This document shows positions 11,588-11,990 of a DNA stretch of 11,990 nt, one piece after another; position 1 is the stretch's first letter, and each line of letters starts with the position of its first letter. The translations under genes were made by a program, and so were the position numbers. A model generated the notes under the pieces. It worked only from the letters and a program-made list of their open reading frames with translations. It had not been told where the DNA came from and did not search any database. This DNA is from Synura sp. LO234KE (taxonomy: Eukaryota > Sar > Synurophyceae > Synurales > Mallomonadaceae), in assembly GCA_015143735.1 (NCBI GenBank), contig VKHC01000446.1, forward strand, positions 1 to 11,990, written 5' to 3'.

Positions 11588-11990
11588 CCTATCCTATCCT
11601 CTAATCTAAACTGAGCGAACATTGTTTTGTCAACTATGAGGAGATATGTGCACATTGTCGTTGTTGGAGAGAATCGTCATTATGAACAATTCAATTAATT
11701 TTCGCATTTCCTCTAGATAAGTAGTGGCGCAAGCATTACTTCATTCTCCCCTTATGCTCAACAAATTAATCTTTCATGCGCCTTTCATACTCTGCGAATA
11801 ATCATCTCTAAAATGTGTCTTCGTAGAATGAATTGTAACTGAAATCCACGCAGGCCATTCCTCCAGTGGGAGATACGTGGGGGCAATGCAGGGTCGAATT
11901 ATAAACGGAGAGTAAAGCGTGAGTCAACCGGCAAAGAACGGTATTCGAATTAAGACGGTTGTACGAGCCGTAGGGAAGTGGAGCGCCAGT
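11588..11990. other. Right-end intergenic stretch
   Basis: No reading frame is supported. A TATAAAC at 11900-11906 and the GC-richer last 100 bases could be the start of a plus-strand promoter for a gene beyond the window. Confidence 0.3.

Noticed and set aside
1-11990. tRNA or rRNA genes
   Set aside because: No GTTCRANNC-type T-arm with matching acceptor stem and no conserved rRNA segment was noticed on either strand by eye; a covariance-model scan would be needed to be certain.

Overview
The window is nuclear DNA of a microbial eukaryote. The genes carry spliceosomal introns of about 90-320 bp with GT-AG ends, there are no bacterial operons or ribosome binding sites, and the intergenic DNA is long and AT-rich. 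The lineage cannot be fixed. A UAA-type nucleotide-sugar transporter, a Crinkler/RHS-type NTPase-nuclease and an RNase H1 of the hybrid-binding-domain type would suit a protist, alga or chytrid-like fungus; this is inference.

Layout. (1) 2-1686, plus strand: the 3' part of a UAA/SLC35B-like transporter in three exons, whose last exon adds an unusually long, polar, probably cytosolic tail. (2) 1687-3185: mostly non-coding. It holds a small frame-disrupted coding fragment (1941-2178), a cluster of GCGGT/ACCGC palindromes, a 34-bp dispersed repeat, a (TAG)7 microsatellite, and a TATA box with a short first-exon-like ORF that runs into the tail of the next gene. (3) 3186-8191 (or 8301), minus strand: the main item. 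A 2.2-kb exon encodes a P-loop NTPase followed by a PD-(D/E)xK-like nuclease, the architecture of Crinkler-RHS effectors. It has no ATG. Upstream I find a chain of small exons that join it in frame, every junction in phase 1: a SAM-like first exon, a tandemly duplicated pair of Ser/Thr/Pro-rich exons (one copy expanded by an 18-bp repeat), a Lys/Arg-rich nuclear-localisation exon, and two short linkers. As one gene this gives about 1051 residues. A read-through at the nuclear-localisation exon would instead end at 6271, giving a short SAM-repeat-NLS protein.

(4) 8774-10689: two direct repeats of 386 and 370 bp flank a GC-rich island with a broken, minus-strand RNase H1 copy (hybrid-binding domain plus RNase H fold, two frame changes, one internal stop, one catalytic region missing). 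The island shares a 34-bp end sequence with the locus at 2804, suggesting a mobile element. (5) 10690-11990: AT-rich DNA with short repeated motifs and palindromes, and one small, uncertain plus-strand ORF at 11342-11587.

The transporter and the NTPase-nuclease are the functional genes I am sure of. They share no evident pathway. The rest is repeat-rich accessory sequence around the Crinkler-type gene.
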